A stretch of 8,340 bases of DNA, from assembly GCA_031550205.1 (NCBI GenBank), contig JAVBOV010000068.1, positions 1 to 8,340 on the forward strand, in the 5' to 3' direction. Position 1 is the stretch's first letter, and each line of letters begins with the position of its first letter. The stretch is from JAVBOV01 sp031550205. Lineage in GTDB: Bacteria > Pseudomonadota > Alphaproteobacteria > RF32 > CAG-239. Shown here piece by piece: positions 6,372-8,340 of this stretch. The translations under genes and the position numbers were made by a program. The notes beneath the pieces were generated by a model, which was given only the letters and a program-made list of their open reading frames with translations, was not told the DNA's origin and did not search any database.

Positions 6372-7202
6372 TTATGCAGATGCTTCTTTGCACTTCAATC
6401 TTACCGCTCCGGACTCGTCAATCAGACAAGCGCCCTGGCTCATCATATTATTAACGAAGTGAGCAGCATGGTCGCCGTGCCAGCTGATGTCGGTTTCAAC
6501 ATCCTGGCCTGAAGCGTGGCCGATTGCCGTTTTATGAAACAAGAAACAATCCCTCTTGCCGGCATCAAGCGGAAGACCGGTGTGCATAATCCAGTTAATA
6601 CCAAGCCATTTGCGGCTTTCAGAGCCTTTTAAGAAAGGCATGTTGTCGCCGGCATAGGTTGATTTAGAGAACTCTTCCAAGTTCAGCAAAGCATTCCACT
6701 GGTGCGGACCGACAACGGCAAATCTTTGGCCGTCATCAGGAACGTTGTTTTCATTCAGCCTGGCAAATGCGTCTAAAATATCTTTTTTAGACAACACTCT
6801 GGTATAATCGCCGACATCGTTGGCAGCCGGCGTTTTTTTCAAAGCTTCAATGATAAGTTCATCAGTCTTGCGGCCCAAAGCATATGCTCCGGCATTGGCA
6901 ATTACTCTTTTCTCATCAATTGAAATTTTTTGTTCGTCCAAGGCATCTACCCAATCGCCTGCATAATAATCCTGCAGTTCGCATTCTACCGGAGAGTGGT
7001 CGATGCTCATTACCGGAACCAAGCCGTGACGAGCTTTTTTGGAAGCAACGCCTTTGCCGACCTTTTGGAACACGGTTGAAGAGCCTTTAATATTGCCCTG
7101 AGAGCGGACGGTGTTTTTTAATTTTGAACCCATCTGTTGATAGGCCAAATGTACTTCTGACTCAAATTGTTTGATAAACGCTTGAGATACTTGTGTAGAC
7201 AT
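6372..7202 (-). CDS. Major capsid protein (phage capsid family found in alphaproteobacterial podovirus-like prophages)
   Basis: This 276-residue protein has features of the Phage_capsid_2-type major capsid proteins. The start STQVSQAFIKQFESEVHLAYQQMGSKLKNTVR is followed by SSTVFQKVGKG and a PVMSIDHSPVECELQDYYAGDWVDALDEQKISIDEK strand/spine region. Next come a helical spine (ANAGAYALGRKTDELIIEAL) and VPDDGQRFAVVGPHQWNALL. The C-terminal domain has GINWIMHTGLP, then FLFHKTAIGHASGQDV. Hundreds of copies form the icosahedral head. AAGGA (7212-7216) lies 9 nt before the ATG. The scaffold gene is upstream, but an unusually long 282-bp gap separates them. This gap includes a duplicate of this gene's own leader and first codons. 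The coding frame is intact. The protein is smaller than T7 gp10A (345 residues). Confidence 0.85.
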   Translation of the reverse strand: MSTQVSQAFIKQFESEVHLAYQQMGSKLKNTVRSQGNIKGSSTVFQKVGKGVASKKARHGLVPVMSIDHSPVECELQDYYAGDWVDALDEQKISIDEKRVIANAGAYALGRKTDELIIEALKKTPAANDVGDYTRVLSKKDILDAFARLNENNVPDDGQRFAVVGPHQWNALLNLEEFSKSTYAGDNMPFLKGSESRKWLGINWIMHTGLPLDAGKRDCFLFHKTAIGHASGQDVETDISWHGDHAAHFVNNMMSQGACLIDESGAVRLKCKEASA

Positions 7203-7239
7203 TTTTTTATATCCTTATAAAAAGTTTGTTATTGTTAAA
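7189..7239 (-). repeat. 51-bp direct repeat, functional copy: capsid leader, ribosome site and first codons
   Basis: This stretch is identical over 51 bases to 7352-7402 (offset 163). Read on the minus strand it holds 37 nt of AT-rich leader including AAGGA, then ATG and codons for STQ plus two bases. In this copy the frame continues into the capsid protein. The match breaks exactly at the fifth codon (GTA here, GTG in the other copy). Confidence 0.97.
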
Positions 7240-7351
7240 AGGGAAAAAATGTTGGTTCTACTGGATCCCCGATATGCCGGCTCCCTGGCGGGAGCAGCTT
7301 CGAGGATGACAGGAATCTAAGGTTTGCAAAAGGCAAACCAAGATTGCTGTC
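7240..7351. repeat. 112-bp spacer of interspersed-repeat material between the two capsid leaders
   Basis: The spacer holds an imperfect palindrome at 7265-7307. Its outer arms ATCCCCGA / TCGAGGAT have one mismatch and its inner arms GCTCCC / GGGAGC close a TGGC loop. It continues into GAGGATGACAGGAAT. The pattern GGATCCC...GAGGATGACAGG is typical of alphaproteobacterial interspersed palindromic repeats. A separate perfect 7-bp hairpin (GGTTTGC / GCAAACC, 7321-7339) follows. No phage gene is visible here apart from the short decoy frame. Confidence 0.65.
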
Positions 7352-7365
7352 ACTTGTGTAGACAT
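7258..7365 (-). other. 35-codon decoy/upstream frame beginning with the capsid's first five residues
   Basis: The duplicated capsid leader keeps its ribosome site and ATG (7365-7363). The frame reads MSTQV, as in the capsid, then diverges through the palindromic repeat (TAILVCLLQTLDSCHPRS...) to a TAG at 7260-7258. It ends 56 nt before the true capsid start. The translated sequence of the repeat looks like no protein family and is Cys-rich by chance. It is therefore best seen as a by-product of the duplication. It would nevertheless be translated efficiently if the first copy's ribosome site works, and could affect capsid translation. Confidence 0.5.
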
Positions 7366-7402
7366 TTTTTTATATCCTTATAAAAAGTTTGTTATTGTTA
7401 AA
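7352..7402 (-). repeat. 51-bp direct repeat, duplicated capsid leader
   Basis: Perfect copy of 7189-7239, lying 163 bp upstream of the functional one in transcription order. It retains AAGGA, the spacing and the start codon, but its coding part is cut after the second base of codon five and joined to repeat material. Confidence 0.97.
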
Positions 7403-7420
7403 TTTTGCCGAGATTGTTGG

Positions 7421-7452
7421 CCCCCTCCAACTCCCCCTTAAAAGGGGGAGAG
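7421..7452. repeat. Palindromic intergenic repeat, copy 2, with adjoining repeat-family fragment
   Basis: The arm CCCCCTCCAA precedes the hairpin CTCCCCCTT / AAGGGGGAG (7431-7450), whose centre is AA instead of the TT of copy 1 (2922-2953). Shortly after it, at 7461-7472, GCTCGCAATGAC is the reverse complement of GTCATTGCGAGC, a core found in many dispersed bacterial repeats. Together with 7240-7351 this makes the scaffold-capsid gap largely repeat-derived. Confidence 0.7.
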
Positions 7453-7484
7453 TATTGAGAGCTCGCAATGACATTGTTTTTTGG

Positions 7485-8168
7485 TTATTGCTTTTGGCCG
7501 GGATAAAGTTTTTTAAAGCCGCTTGTTACTTTGGCAATATAAGCTTCATCCTTGTCGCGCCAATAACGCGGGTCTTCCATCATTTTGCGCAAGCCCTGTT
7601 CGCTCAGCTCTTCTCCAAGTTCAACATCCTTTCCGAGCATCGGCTCGTTTGAGGACATCATTTTGTAAAGAGCAACAACGCCGTCGGCCGTGGTGGCAAG
7701 AGCATCATAAACCTCTGGCTTAAGATTGGTTTTGGCCCAGTTTGAAATTTGGCGGGAAACTTCGTTAAATTTCTCCGTTCCGCCAAAATGGTTTTGTAGT
7801 TTTTCAAGCTGTTTTTGAGCCTCAAAATCTACAGTCATGTTATCTAAGCACGGAATGACTCTTTCTCCGGCCAAGTCATAAACCAGTTGAGCCTGCGCAT
7901 TGGTAAAGCCGTTTTCATGGAGACGCTTCAAGACATCATCGTCTCTGTCCAGCAGAGGATGAGGAATTTTTATCTCATATTTTTCGAAGCTTTCCGGAAT
8001 GCCGCGGTTGTTTTGCTCCACCAGATTATCATCTCTTTTAACTAAAGACAGATAATCGGCCAGCAATTCTTCCAGCTTCACGGCTTGTTTTTCTTCATCC
8101 CAAAACTTTTCAGGCAAACCCAAAGGCCTTGCAGATTCAGATTTTTCAAGCAGATTGTTATTTTCCAT
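7485..8168 (-). CDS. Capsid assembly scaffold protein, T7 gp9-like
   Basis: This 227-residue, mostly acidic and helical protein lies directly upstream of the capsid gene, the usual place for a scaffold. It carries the T7-like N-terminal motif GLPEKFWDEEKQAVKLEELLADYLSL (about residues 13-38; the family pattern is PEKFWD...G.v..e.L..sY..L). The middle is helical and charged, and a basic end (KVTSGFKKLYPGQKQ) could be the capsid-binding helix. Scaffold proteins guide procapsid assembly and leave before DNA packaging. ATG 8168 is chosen because an AAAGGAAAA ribosome site lies upstream. A TTG six codons earlier is in frame but has no ribosome site and overlaps the region of the previous gene's end. 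T7 gp9 is longer, at about 307 residues. Confidence 0.78.
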   Translation of the reverse strand: MENNNLLEKSESARPLGLPEKFWDEEKQAVKLEELLADYLSLVKRDDNLVEQNNRGIPESFEKYEIKIPHPLLDRDDDVLKRLHENGFTNAQAQLVYDLAGERVIPCLDNMTVDFEAQKQLEKLQNHFGGTEKFNEVSRQISNWAKTNLKPEVYDALATTADGVVALYKMMSSNEPMLGKDVELGEELSEQGLRKMMEDPRYWRDKDEAYIAKVTSGFKKLYPGQKQ

Positions 8169-8186
8169 TTTTTGTTTTCCTTTCAA

Positions 8187-8340
8187 TTATTTTTCACTGA
8201 TGAGCGATAAAATGTATCCTACTAAATGCCGCTGACCTTCCAGATGTCTTAAGGCATCTGCTGCGGTGTCCGGCCCCAGATATCGCTCAAGGGTAATTCT
8301 TTTTAAAAAAGAGAGGACAATTTTGCCCTCTCTTGAGATA
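8187..8340 (-). CDS. C-terminal 50 residues of a small Bbp19-like phage protein (5' end beyond the window)
   Basis: Reading the minus strand from the right edge gives one open frame of 50 residues ending in TAA at 8189-8187. It contains SREGKIVLSFLKRIT, then RYLGPDTAADALRHLEGQRHLVGYILSLI. The pattern of an F/S-x-EG-x-x-VL start, a basic helix and a final EGQRxLVxxIL matches my memory of Bbp19-like small phage proteins (named after Bordetella phage BPP-1), found in structural operons between portal and scaffold genes. The function of that family is unknown to me. The stop lies 18 nt before the scaffold ATG, so the two are in one operon. The first codon is outside the window. Confidence 0.65.
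   Translation of the reverse strand, partial: ISREGKIVLSFLKRITLERYLGPDTAADALRHLEGQRHLVGYILSLISEK

Noticed and set aside
7203..7240. Possible phage promoter in the AT-rich capsid leader
   Set aside because: TTAACA and GATATA/TATAAG-like hexamers occur, but their spacing (19 or about 14 bp) is poor and the second would start transcription too close to the ATG. The sequence is AT-rich enough for chance matches.
7240..7480. CRISPR-like array
   Set aside because: Only one pair of 51-bp direct repeats with a single 112-bp palindromic spacer; there is no regular repeat-spacer series and no cas gene.
7389..7652. Plus-strand frame of 87 codons spanning the repeat and the scaffold end
   Set aside because: It starts in repeat DNA and runs antisense through the scaffold gene; low-complexity hydrophobic product without a ribosome site.

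Overview
The window looks like the chromosome of an AT-rich alphaproteobacterium carrying part of a T7-like (podovirus-type) structural module. The alphaproteobacterial reading rests on the CysS N-terminus (a [10 protein letters not shown] motif), an AapJ-like amino-acid-binding protein, and interspersed palindromic repeats of the type common in that class (fragments such as GAGGATGACAGG and GCTCGCAATGAC). Low-GC Rickettsiales- or Holosporales-like lineages, or gut alphaproteobacteria, would fit. I cannot name a genus.

Left part (1-2836), host genes. On the minus strand an MlaC/Ttg2D-type periplasmic lipid-binding protein (423-1079) runs into the N-terminal part of cysteinyl-tRNA synthetase, cysS (1-426), through an overlapping ATTGA junction with a TTG start. 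Divergent from it, across only 44 bp, is an AapJ-like periplasmic amino-acid-binding protein (1124-2149, plus strand). Its stop codon overlaps that of a convergent serine carboxylesterase/phospholipase-type alpha/beta hydrolase (2144-2836, minus).

Middle and right (2975-8340), phage structural operon, all on the minus strand and read from right to left: the end of a Bbp19-like small protein (8187-8340, partial), scaffold (7485-8168), major capsid (6372-7202), an 81-residue protein (6103-6348), tail tubular protein A/gp11-like (5477-6046), tail tubular protein B/gp12-like nozzle (3576-5480), a small gp14-like internal or core protein (3178-3564) and a 63-residue basic protein (2975-3166). Gene order matches T7 genes 9-10-11-12-14. 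No portal or terminase is visible; if present they should lie beyond 8340. No large internal virion proteins, tail fibre, lysis genes or integrase lie left of 2975, where host genes resume at once. All visible phage reading frames are intact.

Two non-coding features stand out. A strong intrinsic terminator (6060-6091) sits between the capsid segment and tail tubular protein A, the same place as T7's T-phi terminator. The 282-bp scaffold-capsid gap, unusually large for this operon, contains a perfect 51-bp duplication of the capsid gene's leader, ribosome binding site and first codons. The copies are separated by 112 bp of palindromic repeat material, and the duplicate opens a 35-codon decoy frame. 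A 32-bp GC-rich palindromic repeat occurs twice, once in this gap and once just past the last phage gene.
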